In this document: positions 47,337 through 59,067 of the stretch, piece by piece
Layout: each line of letters opens with the position of its first letter
Numbering within the stretch: the stretch's first letter is position 1
Origin: Symbiodinium natans
Lineage: Eukaryota > Sar > Dinophyceae > Suessiales > Symbiodiniaceae
Direction of reading: 5' to 3'
Assembly (NCBI GenBank): GCA_905221605.1
Contig: CAJNDS010000037.1
Coordinates: forward strand, 1 to 62,000
Length of the DNA: 62,000 bases
Notes under the pieces: model-generated
Told to the model about the DNA's origin: nothing
Seen by the model: only the letters and a program-made list of their open reading frames with translations
The model's database searches: none
Position numbers and translations under genes: made by a program

Positions 47337-50300
47337 GAGTGGTGTACCGTTCATGAATGGGTCTGTGTAGGAGTGTCTGGGCACATTTGGGACACCACTA
47401 GCAGAGCACGTTCAACAGAGTTGCCCAAAAGAACCGAAAGAAGATCAATGCAAGGGGCTCCAAGCCTATTCAAAGCCTCTCACGACTGGCGCCAACGAGG
47501 ACTCTGGGTGGGCAGGCGTGCAAACGTACGAGTACCTGCGGCCCTTGTGCCAACAACTGCGAGCAGTTACGTAGTGCACATGCAGCGGCGTCTCGCGCAG
47601 CATCCGTCGGTGAGCAGGTCTATGTGCCGTGCTTTTCTACCTAGAAGCATTCTCTTCTACCTCCCCTTTCATGCCCTTCTTCTCCTCCTGCGCGTTGGAC
47701 TCCAGCAATGGTGACCACAGTTCACCAAAACCTATAAACAACTCTTAACACCGGGCCGGCTTCGTGGTCCAACACGATTGCTCTTACAATTAGAACAAAA
47801 TCATGTGATTTCACTGAAGCTCCAAAGCTCGACACTTCAGCGGGGAGGGTGCCACACTCTACTCAAAAATGAACGCCGAAATCCCGCGGACTTCGTGCGC
47901 CAAGGTGCCGCACATTTGTACGTGATACCAAGCATGCGGCGTACCTGCTCAGGAAGCAGAACCTACCCCACACGATCACAAAGAGCTGGAGCTGGGTGCC
48001 AACACTTGCAGAAAAAAAAGAGAGCTGAACAAACAACACAAGGCCGCGAATCGGATTTGACCGGAAATCTTGTGGATACCCAAAAGGGAAACCAATTGGA
48101 AAAACCAAACCCAAAAACACTCCAGCCGCAGAGGCATGCATTGGACACTTCGAAGGGATGGCCCCGGCCCATGTTCGAAGCGGAAGGCTTAGAACTCTTG
48201 GAAGGCTCGGAAGGCTCGCAGATGCCCATGCAACATAACCAACAACACCCGGCAAAGTGCACAACGGCCTTGACAGCGGCACCGAAAGCAAAGTCTCGCA
48301 GCATTGTCACTGCCTCTCTTGCTAGTTGGCACCTTATGTTTTTGATGTGAAGCATCCGGAACCCCAAAAACCTAGAAGCAATTCCTTGGTGCGCGGAGTA
48401 TAGAAGGTGTGCGTACCAAGTATTATCAGCGACTCGGTAAGTGCACACGTTCGAACAAGTGCACACAAGTCATGCGATGTGTTTTCATGTGTAAGAGTAC
48501 TAAATACTGTAAAGCAAGCCCCGTACTGAGGCAGCTTCATGCAACTGAAGTTTTGGAAAGGTGCGTAAAGCTTTTGCTCGAGACGTCTTGCTTTCTTGTT
48601 TTACTTGCGGCTTGGCTTGTGCCGTGTCTTGGTTAATCTATGGCATCGGTGAAAGCGATTTTGGCTTTGACCGGCATTTCGACCACACACACACACACTC
48701 CTTCTTGCATGATATTGGCAAGCCTTTAGCCCAATACCCAATCTGGCTCGATGACGGTGCGTGGGGTTCAGATCAGACAGTTCAAGAGGCCATAGGCATT
48801 ACTCCTGCATATGCAACTTGCCCGAAACTGGACAGGTCTCACCACCGCTCCTCCAGAGTCAGCGTCGGGTGTGTACCCAAGGCCAGGAGGCCAACCTCTC
48901 CGCGGGAGTGTTTGATTCTGGGCTAAACGGTTAGACACAGAAGGAGGGTCCTCTTAGCAAGGAGAGATGCCAATGGGAGACAAGGGCAACTAGAGGGCAA
49001 GGCAGAATGCGTTATCCTCCGTTGAAGATTTGCTGTGCGAAGATTGAAAACAAGACTGCAGAGAACTGAGTCATGCTGGAAAACTCTGTTGACAACTCAG
49101 AAACTGCTCTGCAAGTTCTGAAGTGTTATTGACCCTGGCAGGACTCAAAGCTCTGTTTCGCACTGAAACCTTACAGCTAAAGCGCTCAAACAGGAGATCG
49201 GGTGCACCAACCCGGGATCTGCCCCATCCCTAACCGGTCCAAAGCGACCCCTGGGTCATGTAGACCCTCCGGCTTGCCATCCCAGTTCTGCTCTTCCCAA
49301 AACGGGAGCAAACGGCCGCCCACGCAGGGTCACATGCTTCTCTCAGCGTCGCCTTTCAAAGCCACTCGTCTTCTGTCAACTGTGGAAGAAGTACTGCAAA
49401 AATTATTTGGAACCTGCCCTCTCTGAAACGGAAACAGGTTATCATTTGAGGACACGGGGTGGTTTCGATCACTCCAGCTTTGCTGCACCTGAAAGCCCCA
49501 ACATCTGATGTGTGAACTTCCGACTACCTTGCAAGAATGGTCTCAGCAAAGTAGCCTCGGCGCACTGCGGACTCTGGGAGAGGTGCCTCAGCTAGAAGGG
49601 ACAAGATTTTGCAACGTTGTTGTTGCTGCTATGGCTTCAGGTTCGCCTGTGACAAAGACTCACAATACGCAACTTGTGAAACTTGAGTATCATCCGGACC
49701 TTTCGGAACAGGCCGGAAAACTCCTGGCTAACTCCTGCCAAGTCTAGCCAGAAGGCCGTGACATCTCTGCCGCGGGCAAGACCTGCCGGGCTTGCTCACA
49801 AGCCGCAAACGTTTGAGGCTTTTACAATATGCCACTCTGTTTGGTCGAACTGTCAGCATTTGACCTTCCAGTCTCCGAAACAGGCGATACCCAACAAAAA
49901 CAAAAAACTATCCTAACACTCGCCGAAGCATTACCCGAAACAAACAATTGGCTGAAACAAACGCTGGATAGATTGGTCTGCAGGGCGTGCCGCCAGCGAG
50001 GAGCCAGGGGGTGGCGGCCGTACCGGTGGTGGCGGATCTAGAGTGGGGTTGGTTGCCCGGGGCAAGTATTGCTTTGCATTGCAGGAGGGGTCCATGAACC
50101 TAGGCTGCACAGATTTGCGGGAAGCATAAAAGTGGACATTTGCGATGAATTTGACACGCTGAGCCGTTTGCACAAGTGAGCAAAACAAACCACAAGTACG
50201 TGATTCAATGACATGATTAGCCGGCACTGGACATTCTGGATTGAGGTTTTTCTATGGGTGAAGAAGCTTGAGGCACATGCCGGTGCGCTATCGTCTGGGA

Positions 50301-51507
50301 CGGTTGGGAGGTGCGGTGTGGTGCGCAAGCGACACGGAAGTGTTAAAGACCCACGACACATTCAACAAGGAACCTGCATTCCCAATGAGTCGAATCCAAT
50401 CACCAGAACGGTGCCAAGATGTTCCAAGTCTGTCTCACACCTTGTTGGTTCCCCCTCAACCCAGAAAAGCTGGCCGAGGAACCACTGCGGGGCGCCAACT
50501 CAAAAGGTAGGGACTCCGAGCGGTTCACGTTGAAGAGAATCTCAGGAGGCTGCATTTTTTACTTTGCCCGCTCCACTGCATACCTGGACGACTTAAACTC
50601 ATCCTTCCATTGCATGGAGCTGAATCTCTACATAGTTCAGCTGGTCCGTAGCCAGCATCTTAAGGCTGGGTGAACGCTGATTAGGCAGGAGATGGTCAGG
50701 AGCCTGGCTTCGGGGCCAGGCTGCACAGTGCTTCTCACTGCCCCTACGTTAAGATGCAGTGGACAGAGACAGGATAGCACGTGAGAAGGCGAGAAGCCAG
50801 GACTCTCCACGTGAACCAGCAATATCTCTTGGTGCTAAACCATGCAACACATGAATGGGACTCAGAAGACATAGTGACATGCCAGCCCATTCTCGAACGA
50901 AACCGCGTTGCCCCATACCCACAAGCCCCCAGCTTGATTTGTATACATATAAACAGACAATGCCCATCAGAGGTGCTTCCTGCCCTGGTCTTTGGTGGCC
51001 CGGCATCGTTGGCACGAAGGGGCCATTGACTCGACTCTTGGAAGTCCAGGCAGAACTGCAGGCCTAGGCGGAGTCTGAAAAATGTGACACCTTCTGGAGG
51101 AGCCTCAAGGCAGCTTAGGCTCAGGCAAAAAACACGACCCTCAACCCTCAAGCCATCTCAAGCCATCTCAAGCTCTCCAGCTGCTTGTGCCTCGTTCGCC
51201 GCGCAACCAAGTCATTAAAACTGTATGAACTTCGGACAATTCATGAAATTGAGGTCTCTGTTGCACCGTTGCACCACAACAACCTCACATGCCAGCTGTC
51301 CAGTCCGTATTCATCGACATGGGGACGCAGCCCAACAACGAACTGGCCATCATCAAGTACCTGACGCCAGGCTTCAAGGCATGTTTGTAAAGGACGATTC
51401 GATGTCGGTGAATCCCCCACAACTCAAGCGGTGCAATGCCATTCGACTGGACTACTAACCTAAAACTCACCGTGGGGACCACAACTGCTGCAAGCTCCGA
51501 CAAGCTA
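47337..51507. other. anonymous DNA
   Basis: No supported gene. A 190-codon plus frame at 47,778-48,350 is hydrophilic but has no recognisable domain. No RNA gene found. Confidence 0.4.
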
Positions 51508-51885
51508 TGTCAAGGTTTCACGAGCTATTTGCAAGTCGCGTTTGAGGAACAAATCTCCCGGATCACTTGCTACTTGTTTCGGAATGTTGAACTGATCTGA
51601 AGAATCCAACACTGGAACTGCACGAACACTCACAATCGGCACAAAGGCGAGCGTAAAGCTTTCAAGGGTGGCCTGGTCCAAGGCACAGCAGAAGCCCCTG
51701 ACATTGCAAATGCTGAACTCCAACCAAAAAACGATTCCCAAAAAGCCACGTGCATCCGTCTGAGGGTGCTGTTCGGCGCACTCTTGTGCCTGCTTCGGCT
51801 TGGGTTCCATGCGAATCCCGGCAATGCCGCTGTGGATTCCTGACAACATTGTGTCAAAGCAGAAATTTCCTGCCAGAAAAGCCAT
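51508..51885 (-). CDS. unrecognised open reading frame, possible exon
   Basis: A 126-codon minus frame beginning MAFLAGNFCFDTM with a mixed, soluble-protein-like composition, including the segment SFTLAFVPIVSVRAVPVL that could form a strand-rich or membrane-proximal stretch. The longest hydrophobic run is too short to call a membrane segment. It has no recognised domain, and overlapping frames exist on both strands. Neighbours give no clue. Confidence 0.2.
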
Positions 51886-54847
51886 TTTTTAAGATGGCAA
51901 CAAGCACACTGTTGCGAAACCATCTGTCAGCAGCCCATCCTGGATGTGACTTTCGCACAACACAAACACAAACACAACGAGCCACAGTACTTGAACTTAT
52001 GGCATGGGCGTTTGTGATGGGTTTTCATGAACCCTTTCTCAAGCAAATGACCAAAACAGAAAGAACCACAAGCTTCAAAAGCCTTTGACACACCGGGGGA
52101 TGTTCGTGAGGACTTCGCGGGATTTCCAGCGCTTCTGGACAGCTGCAACATTCAAGCTATTAGATCGAAATCTCTTCATTGGGAAACACATGGCTGCAGA
52201 GGAAAAGTATTGTTGGTGATGTCTACGTGCAGGTAGTCGTCGTCATCATGCAAAAGTGATCATGTTGTCAGGAGTCCTCATTTCATGGTGCTGAGAGCCG
52301 CGGATGTACTCAATGAAAAAGGGTCTTGCTGCCTTCGTGCCAGAGCCCCCAAGAAAAGGCTAAAGAGGAGAACCTAAGGCCCAAGACCTAGAAAGCGAAG
52401 GGCACGTGGCTCTATGGCAAAAAGGGAGACACATGGCAATTCATTTGTGAAGGGTGTCTTCCCACCGTGAGAATAAAACGGCAAAGCGGGGAAAACGGAA
52501 AAGAAAACACCAGGAGCACAGCTCACGGAGCAAAGGAAACACTCATGGAATAGACGAAACACCTAAGCTCGCAGGATGTCACGGAGGAAAGGGGTGCACA
52601 AACACAATAGAAGGATTATTTGATGACTTCAAAGTTTTAGAGCGCTTCGAATGTAATACCGATACCATCGTGATGGTCTCTTAAACCAGTTGTGCAGGCC
52701 TCAATCCGTTACCAGATCCTCGATGCTCAAAAAAGGCTACACCCTAGTCGACCCCTGTCCTGCAGCCGACACGAAGAGGGCAGCAACAGCTCCGTACAGG
52801 CAAGCACTGCTGCCGCCGCCGGAGCAGAGATCCTCGCTGAAGCTTCCACAGGATGGGGGTGGAGAGGATTTCATCTCAGCAGTATGAGGATTTGATGTGA
52901 TCAGAGCATGCACTTGAGATATCCAGTAAGGAGGAGGACTTCCTCAGTGGAAAATGCACTCCAGTCCAAATGAATCACATAATATCCAACAGCTGGTAGC
53001 TGGTGACATCTGGGAACTGCACCTTCGAAAGGTACTTACACCCTGGACGATCACCTCACTGGGTAAAAAACTGAGCGTGCGGTGCTACATAAGTTCCACG
53101 AAAGACTGGGCCGGCGCCTGAGACGACATGGTGGGACCCTAAACCCGTGCTTTAGCCAAGACATATAATGATATAACGCTGCGCTTCATCGTGAAAGCTC
53201 CATCGCCTCGCCTCATAAAAGAGCTGCGCACTCCGCATCAAAGCCCCATCAACGGCCTGCAGCCAGCAACTTGTCGACTCAGCATTGTAATCTCTATTCA
53301 GAGCATTCAGGTTTACACAAGAACAAAACGGCCGCAAAGACACATCCAAAGCCTTTGAGCGTGCCTTGGTGGAAAAAAAACATTTCAACCACACCCTTCC
53401 TTGACAAGTTGACGGCTTTACTGTGGTCCCAGAACCCACCTCGAGCTGTTGCACAAGGGCTTGAGCATCTTCCACCAACTGCAATTCCAGCCTTTGGGTT
53501 TTGCAATTCCATGTCATGTAAACATCATGTAAACCCTGAGTTCATGCTCAAGGCGCTCAAGGCAGGTCCAAAGCTTCGGAGGATGCTTTTTTGCTGAGGC
53601 CTCTTTACCACATCGGCTCAAAGCTTCTGACATTGCCGAGGAAACATGCACCACCGTGTTTAGGGGAAACAGGTCGAGTCCAATAGCAATAGCTTTCATC
53701 CATGAAGTGCAAGTCTCATCCACGCAGCGTCTTGCACCGAAACACTAATATGCCAGGGCCCTGGCTTTAATCTTCCCCCTGAGGTGGCGGAAACGAGGGA
53801 CCTTTTCCAGGCTTCACATCTGCTGGGATGAGTGTTGGCCTTGTGCTATGTGAAAAATGGGCAACCATCAAGCACATACCCACTCATCCGATCTCAAACT
53901 CCAACCCAACCTCGGTGAACGCGTACGTCCACTCCCACTGCCTCAAACCCGCATCCAACCGGCGAGCCTCTGGAAGGAGGCCCTTGGTCCAGCACCAAAA
54001 CTGCTAAGCGAAAATTGTGTGGATTCGGATGCAGTCCTGAGCAAATATGAACATACATTGAATAAAAACCTTACTATCCGAGTCTGACCCTTGCACGTGC
54101 AACACTGGCCATCGAACGCCCAAAATTTGACAGCTCACTGTATGTGATACCCGTATGACAATTTGAGAGCCACCCCGCTTGCAGCCGCCTTTCCGTCGGG
54201 TCAATCTTCGCACATGAATTTGGAAGCACGTCCAAATGCGCCAACGCCCTAACCATAATCCTGATGCTAGAATTCCTGTTCATATAAGCCCGTCACCACG
54301 CAGAATCATCCGAGCAGTCGAAGAGACCTGAAGCGGACCGTTTCAGAAAACGCATAAGCCAAACCACATGCTCATCCCTACCCCAAGTGACTCGTCAATC
54401 ACAAATTGTGTGGCAAACCTGGTCTCCATTCTATGCAGGTTTTACCACGAAAAAGCAGACAAACGTGTCCCTGACCGAACAAGCAAGAATAACTCTGCTG
54501 ACTAGTTTTCGTCGTCTCTGCAACAGTCCAAAATCATGGCAACGAAGTGTTCGAAGATTCGAACGTTTGAGGTTGAGTGGGCGGCAAACCATCAATGCAA
54601 CAGCACTTAGTGCTCCAGCGTGAGGTTGTCGATGCCCCAACAGCCGTCGCAACCACAAGAAGCACCCAGGACATGGCACATGCTGGAAAAGGAGTCTGTG
54701 GAACAGAACCACAATTAGAATTCGGGATTTGCTGCCGGTTGCGGCTCTGCGACAAAAAACGAAAACATGATGTTTCATGCGCAACTTTATGTTTGACGCC
54801 ATGAGCCATCCACAGTCCATGACTAGCGGCTACGGTTTTCTAAAAAG
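51886..54847. other. anonymous DNA
   Basis: No proven gene. Weakly coding-like frames occur (for example minus 53,152-53,517 and plus 53,857-54,087) without domains. Confidence 0.4.
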
Positions 54848-55103
54848 TTCTTGAATACAATGGCGGCGTGGTCCATGGCTTTGAGAAAGTTGTCATTGAA
54901 AATCACGAGATCAAGGTTCAAAAACTATGCTCAAACATGGTCGGCGGACCTGGCAACGATTTCTTCGTTCAAGCAACTCACAATAAGGAGGAAAAGTTTG
55001 TCGACTGCACATTGAATTGTCGCATCATTCACCAACGCCAACTTAGTGTGGCAGCTGTGGCAGTCGTTGATATGCTTGTCAATACGTACACCCCCCTCCC
55101 TCC
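54848..55103 (+). CDS. possible exon of unknown gene just upstream of the retroelement
   Basis: After an acceptor-like TTTTCTAAAAAG (AG at 54,846-54,847) one frame reads LEYNGGVVHGFEKVV and continues through GGPGNDFFVQATHNKEE and CTLNCRII to about 55,100. Possible donors are GTACAC near 55,084 and GTAGGG near 55,118. The composition looks genuinely coding, but the frame is short (ORF start ATG at 54,868 if unspliced) and the family is unknown. It may belong with the coding-like exons on the other side of the reverse transcriptase gene, although the phases I tried did not join directly. Confidence 0.25.
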
Positions 55104-57095
55104 ATGGTTGTTCATGTAGGGGTGAAGGGACTTGGGATTCCAAACTCCACGTTCCAAACTATCCGGAGCGCACGGAGTCAGGCTTTGCAGTTTGCCGGCA
55201 GACAGCACCGGAGACATGCTCCCCTGGTGTCAGAATTTTCCCAGGTCGTGTGGATGCCCAAGAGGTCTTTTGCCCCCTTGCCTCACCTTAAGCTTCTGCG
55301 CCCGTCAATAGGGGGTGTTGTGGCGCAGCCGGGCCTAGGCACCCTTCAGGGAGGGACCATCCTTGGAGCCCCGGGTTCCCCTAGCACCCTTCAGGGAGGG
55401 ACCATCCCTGGAGCCTCAGCTTTTGCGTCACCTGAGTCTGGAGCTCCTCGTGGCTCGCTTTTGCAGGATTGCTGTGAGGATTGGGTTCAGGTAGGGGTTC
55501 TTAGGAGTCCTTCTGCGTTTGTGGATGAGGCGAAGAAGGTGCCGCATCCAATGGACTCAGCCAATCCTTTGGAGGCTGTGACGCTCGCGGCCTTGAGGGA
55601 AAACCTCACTAAGGACCCAAAGCTGGTGGAATTGAAGCGACGACTTGCTCTGGCTAGGGTGAGACGTGAGGTGAGCAAATTCCGCGCTGAGGAGATAGCG
55701 CTTCACGAATCAATGCCACGCTCTGTGGCTAAGGTCATGGAGGGCAAGGCCATCCTTGCCCTTGAGGCTTTGTTGCAGGCGGAGGGATATGACGACTTGG
55801 GAGCTATCACCTTCCTTAAGGAGGGGGTACCTTTGGTGGGGGTCTCAGAGTGCCCTCCGTGCTTCGACTGCAAGCTTGTGCCCGCGGCTCTGACTGAAGC
55901 CGAACTCTTCCAGACTGCCCAGGTCAGACGGGAGGCGCTTTTGAGCAAGTCCGAGCCGATTGATGCTGAGGAGGCAAGAGTCTTGGCGGAGGCATCTCAA
56001 GAGGAGGTGTCGCTTGGCTTCCTTGAGGGGCCGTTTTACAGCAGGGACGAAGTCTCGTCCCGACTTGAGACAGAGAGCTGGACGGTGATACGCCGCTTCG
56101 TCATTTTTCAGGGCGCTGAGGGCAAAGCGCGCCCAATCGACAACTGCCTCGAAGCCCAACTTAACTCGGGGTATACATCTAGCATCCACTTGCGTTTACA
56201 AGACGGAGACTACCTGGCCGCCATGGCCCTGTTCGTTGCCCGCGAAATCACCGGGGGCAGGGCGCACCCCGAGGCGCAGGAGTGGCGCGGAAAGTGTCTT
56301 GATCTGAGCAAAGCGTATAAACAACTTGCAGTTCTTCCAGCCCACCGGCCTCTGGCAGTCATAGCAGTGCGGCAGGAGGATGGCCGTGACGCCCTGTACT
56401 TGTCAAACAGCTTGCTTTTTGGCAGTACCGCCGCAGTATATGCCTTTAACCGGGTGAGTCGCTGCTTGTGGTTCTTGATCAATCGACTGCTCTGGATACC
56501 TTCCGGAGTGTACTTTGACGACTACCCCCTGTTGTGTCCGGCGGCCACAGCCGAGAGTGCGGACTCGGTTGTGAGCGACTTCCTGGATTGCCTGGGGTGG
56601 CGTCACGCCAAAACTGGTGTGAAAGGCCGTGCGTTTGCTCCAAGCAGGGCAGCCCAAGGAGAGGTGAGCCTTGCTAACAAGCAGGGCCGAATTGAGCGCA
56701 TTGTCGGCCAGCTTAAGGAGGTAGGCTCTAAGGGTGAGATTAGTAGGCAGCTTGCCCAGGTCCTGCAGGGTTTGTTGCAATGCGCTTCTGGCTTCTACGC
56801 TGGCAGGGCTTTGAAACACGCCTCGCATGTGCTGTCGCGTATTGTGGGTGGCCTGCACTTCAGCCCCCCTGACCTTAGGGACTTTTGCCATCATACCATA
56901 CGCCTTTTGCAGGACGAGACCCCGCGAGTTTTGAAGTGCTTCATGACAACCGATGTCCTCCACCTTTGGACAGACGGCTCCTGGGAGTCAGGGGTAGCGG
57001 GCGTTGGACTTGCTGCTCACGACTGTTTCTCCGGTTCAGGTTGGGTCTTAGAGGGCCGAGTCCCGTCCGGGGTGCTTGAGCTGTGGAAAATCTGA
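55104..57095 (+). CDS. retroelement reverse transcriptase with N-terminal part of RNase H
   Basis: A 663-residue frame. It would copy element RNA into DNA. Reverse transcriptase motifs are in order: template-grip region GKARPIDNCLEAQLNS (residues 340-355), first catalytic Asp in CLDLSKAYKQL (D400), LLFGSTAAVYAFNR (438-450), and the polymerase box VYFDDYPLL with Y470-F-D-D473. RNase H begins with LWTDGSWESG (D624). Residues about 150-310 are a charged, helix-rich region (ENLTKDPKLVELKRR). The N-terminus carries a 15-residue duplication around TLQGGT (DNA 55,341-55,415). A stop lies just upstream (near 55,068), and the first ATG is used here. The frame ends in VLELWKI where an extra A shifts it, and RNase H continues in the next frame. 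No integrase, tyrosine recombinase or LTR is visible. The family resembles dinoflagellate DIRS-like or related elements. This is an inference, and a tree would decide it. Confidence 0.93.
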   Translation: MVVHVGVKGLGIPNSTFQTIRSARSQALQFAGRQHRRHAPLVSEFSQVVWMPKRSFAPLPHLKLLRPSIGGVVAQPGLGTLQGGTILGAPGSPSTLQGGTIPGASAFASPESGAPRGSLLQDCCEDWVQVGVLRSPSAFVDEAKKVPHPMDSANPLEAVTLAALRENLTKDPKLVELKRRLALARVRREVSKFRAEEIALHESMPRSVAKVMEGKAILALEALLQAEGYDDLGAITFLKEGVPLVGVSECPPCFDCKLVPAALTEAELFQTAQVRREALLSKSEPIDAEEARVLAEASQEEVSLGFLEGPFYSRDEVSSRLETESWTVIRRFVIFQGAEGKARPIDNCLEAQLNSGYTSSIHLRLQDGDYLAAMALFVAREITGGRAHPEAQEWRGKCLDLSKAYKQLAVLPAHRPLAVIAVRQEDGRDALYLSNSLLFGSTAAVYAFNRVSRCLWFLINRLLWIPSGVYFDDYPLLCPAATAESADSVVSDFLDCLGWRHAKTGVKGRAFAPSRAAQGEVSLANKQGRIERIVGQLKEVGSKGEISRQLAQVLQGLLQCASGFYAGRALKHASHVLSRIVGGLHFSPPDLRDFCHHTIRLLQDETPRVLKCFMTTDVLHLWTDGSWESGVAGVGLAAHDCFSGSGWVLEGRVPSGVLELWKI

Positions 57096-57468
57096 GATCG
57101 GCGGGGATCAGTTAATTTGCGTAATCGAGATGTTCGCGATTCTTGCATCCATGATGGAATTGAGTTCCATCCTGGAGTCCCGAGGAGTAGTGTGGTGGGT
57201 GGACAACAACGCCACCCGCGGCCTCGTGATAAAAGGGGCCAGCAGAAGCTGGGCTATGCATACTCTTGCCCGAATCTTCTCCCAGTTGGACCAGAAGCAC
57301 CCATCCATGTGGTGGGTATCACGAGTGCCTTCCTTTTCCAACCCAGGTGATGCGCCATCGCGAGGTCACGGCATCGAGGTCGTGACGATGGTGGGAGCAT
57401 CTGAAGTCCAACCCTTCACCCGCTTGGAGGAGCTGGCGAAGAGGATCCTTGAGCTCAAGCGAGCCTGA
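57076..57468 (+). CDS. C-terminal half of the retroelement RNase H (frameshifted)
   Basis: Continues the previous gene in the +1 frame. If one A of the four at 57,087-57,090 is skipped, the reading passes smoothly from LELWK into SEIGGDQLICVIEMF. This segment supplies the remaining RNase H acidic residues: Glu in VIEMF, Asp in VWWVDNNATRG and Asp in SNPGDAPSRG. Together with TDGS of the upstream frame they complete the D-E-D-D set. It ends with TGA after ELKRA. It is not an independent gene, and the ATG-like start in this frame is incidental. A single-base insertion is the simplest explanation. Programmed frameshifting is less likely but not excluded. Confidence 0.9.
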   Translation: MSCGKSEIGGDQLICVIEMFAILASMMELSSILESRGVVWWVDNNATRGLVIKGASRSWAMHTLARIFSQLDQKHPSMWWVSRVPSFSNPGDAPSRGHGIEVVTMVGASEVQPFTRLEELAKRILELKRA

Positions 57469-57979
57469 ACGTCATCGGGGGTTGTGGGGCTCCCTTGAAG
57501 GCCGCAGTGGCCCGACTGGGTGGAATATGCATGAGTTATTCCCATCGGGAGGTTGTAGGTGATTTTAAGTGATATATTCCGATTGAGTTCTAGATTGAGA
57601 TGAGTTTTCTCCCATTGGATTCTATGTATGTTTGGGAATTGAGATACACCAAACCAGGAAACCCCCGAACCCAGAAAGAGGTAGTCCTCTTGAGCTTACT
57701 GTCGGATGCCCCATGCCACCTTCGAGGAAAACATGCCGTTGTGCTGTAGTTGGGAGTGCGCTGCAAATTTCTGATACTTCGTCATATTGACAGCACCAAG
57801 TTTTGACCAAGTTTTGATACATCTTAACTCGAAGGATGTTTGGAATTGATTGAACGATGCTTGAAACAGCAAAGAATTCAAGGCGCGCGTGCGTGCGCTC
57901 GCGCTCGTGAAGATGCGTTCCTCTGCTCGCAGTGGGGATGCTTGCTAATCGAGCGGTAACTTTTCAGAGTGAAAATAAG
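57469..57979. other. 3' flank of the retroelement
   Basis: TA/TG-rich untranslated-looking sequence (AGTGATATATTCCGATTGAGTTC...) with no LTR-like match to the sequence before 55,104 that I can see. A CG-rich word string GGCGCGCGTGCGTGCGCTCGCGCTCG lies near 57,883. The element's 3' end cannot be fixed. Confidence 0.4.
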
Positions 57980-58604
57980 TCTTCCTCATCGACAACGTGT
58001 TGAATCCCGACATCATACGCGGAATATCCTCCTCCGCCAAGGCCTTCGTGGATTGTGTCGGTGCTGTTGGCTGCTCTGGAGTTACCATCCTGGAGGCCGA
58101 AACTCTTAAAGACTGAAAGACTTCATAATGCAAATGGACCTCCGGGCCGCTTTCATAAAAAGCCCTAAACCATGGAATGTCCTGGAGGTGAGTTCCAACG
58201 GCACGTGGGGCGTGGCTCAGACGATCGACGACAGCTCAAGCATTCTGAGTGTGAGCGGTGCCATTTCAGCGACCTCACTTTCTCTGGCGGACCCTTGGGG
58301 ACCAAACGACCCTGTAAAGTAAGGGCTATATGCCCTAATGTTATCAATTCCTTCGCAGTAGTTGAGCCTTTTACTCCTTTAGGGCAAATTTCGTCCTGAG
58401 GAGTGGATCACAGCTGCCGGTTCGAACGATTATGGGACCGTCGGAAGGATTTTTGGATGCAATGTGACATCGACCTCGACAACCACAGTACCGACGCCTT
58501 ATTATCGGCCTTACTATCGCACACGCTGCCCTCCCAGATGTCGTCGACACTATCTTCGACCGCCCGGGTTTTGGTGGAGATGCAGGGGCCTTTGTGGCTG
58601 GTGA
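57980..58604 (+). CDS. possible three-exon gene fragment, unknown function
   Basis: Exon 1 (57,980-58,095) reads FLIDNVLNPDIIRGISSS and ends GVTILE. Exon 2 (58,188-58,313) reads VSSNGTWGVAQTIDD and ends WGPNDP. Exon 3 starts at 58,383 with GKFRPEEWITAAGSNDYG. Each join is in phase 0. Intron 1 (92 bp) would be GC-AG and is bounded by the direct repeat CCTGGAGG (58,089-58,096 and 58,181-58,188). Intron 2 (69 bp) is GTAAAG...CTCCTTTAG. About two thirds of codons in exons 1-2 end in G or C. After about 58,460 the correct frame is unclear: the exon-3 frame runs to TGA at 58,602, but other frames look as good and a further GT-AG intron is possible. No domain recognised. The splice sites were chosen by eye, so the model needs transcript support. 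Confidence 0.35.
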
Positions 58605-58936
58605 TTCGAACGTTGTCCGAGGCTCGCTTTGATAATCAGACCACCGCTGCTGCTAAACTACTAGTACTAGCAGTGGTACTAATGATAAGATAGTAATAAA
58701 AATAGCAATTGTAGTAGTAAGTGTACTGAATGTTTCTTCTCACCATGCTCCATGCTGAGCACTGCAACGGCATATCCTGCGCAATTGCGGCAGCTGCGAA
58801 AACAGATCCGAGCATGCCGCCTTTTTAGGGTTGGAGTAGTCGCTTAGGGTTTAAAGGGTTTAGTTTAGGGTTAAGGGCACTATCCCTTGATCGTCCCCAT
58901 CGTCTAGCTATGTACCCTGACGATTCTGTGGAGCAG
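58605..58936. other. spacer with TTTAGGG-like patch
   Basis: Degenerate telomere-type words (TTTTAGGGTTGG, CTTAGGGTTTAAAGGGTTTAG) at 58,823-58,876. Otherwise no feature. Confidence 0.5.
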
Positions 58937-59067
58937 AGTCCGGACAGCTAGTGGAGTTTGTGAAGCAGCTGTGTTTGAAGACAGTTGAAGTGTTTAACGA
59001 GCCCAACGGAGAGAAGAGTTTGAAGACTTGTTTTGAGGCCAGTCCAAAGAAAGTCGAAGAGGGGTAA
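58937..59067 (+). CDS. possible terminal exon, unknown
   Basis: After GGAGCAG (AG at 58,935-58,936) one frame reads SGQLVEFVKQLCLKTVEVF, then NEPNGEKSLKTCFEAS, to a TAA at 59,065-59,067. The amphipathic, Lys/Glu-rich composition is protein-like, and it might be a last exon of the gene fragment at 57,980. No family is recognised, and the evidence is only the open frame and an acceptor-like site. Confidence 0.22.

Noticed and set aside
56403-56963. 186-codon minus frame inside the RT gene
   Set aside because: It is antisense to the reverse transcriptase catalytic region and is a shadow of its codon bias.
55104-57468. Group II intron or telomerase origin for the reverse transcriptase
   Set aside because: An RNase H domain follows directly and the motif spacing fits an LTR/DIRS-type polymerase. 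No maturase or telomerase features are present.
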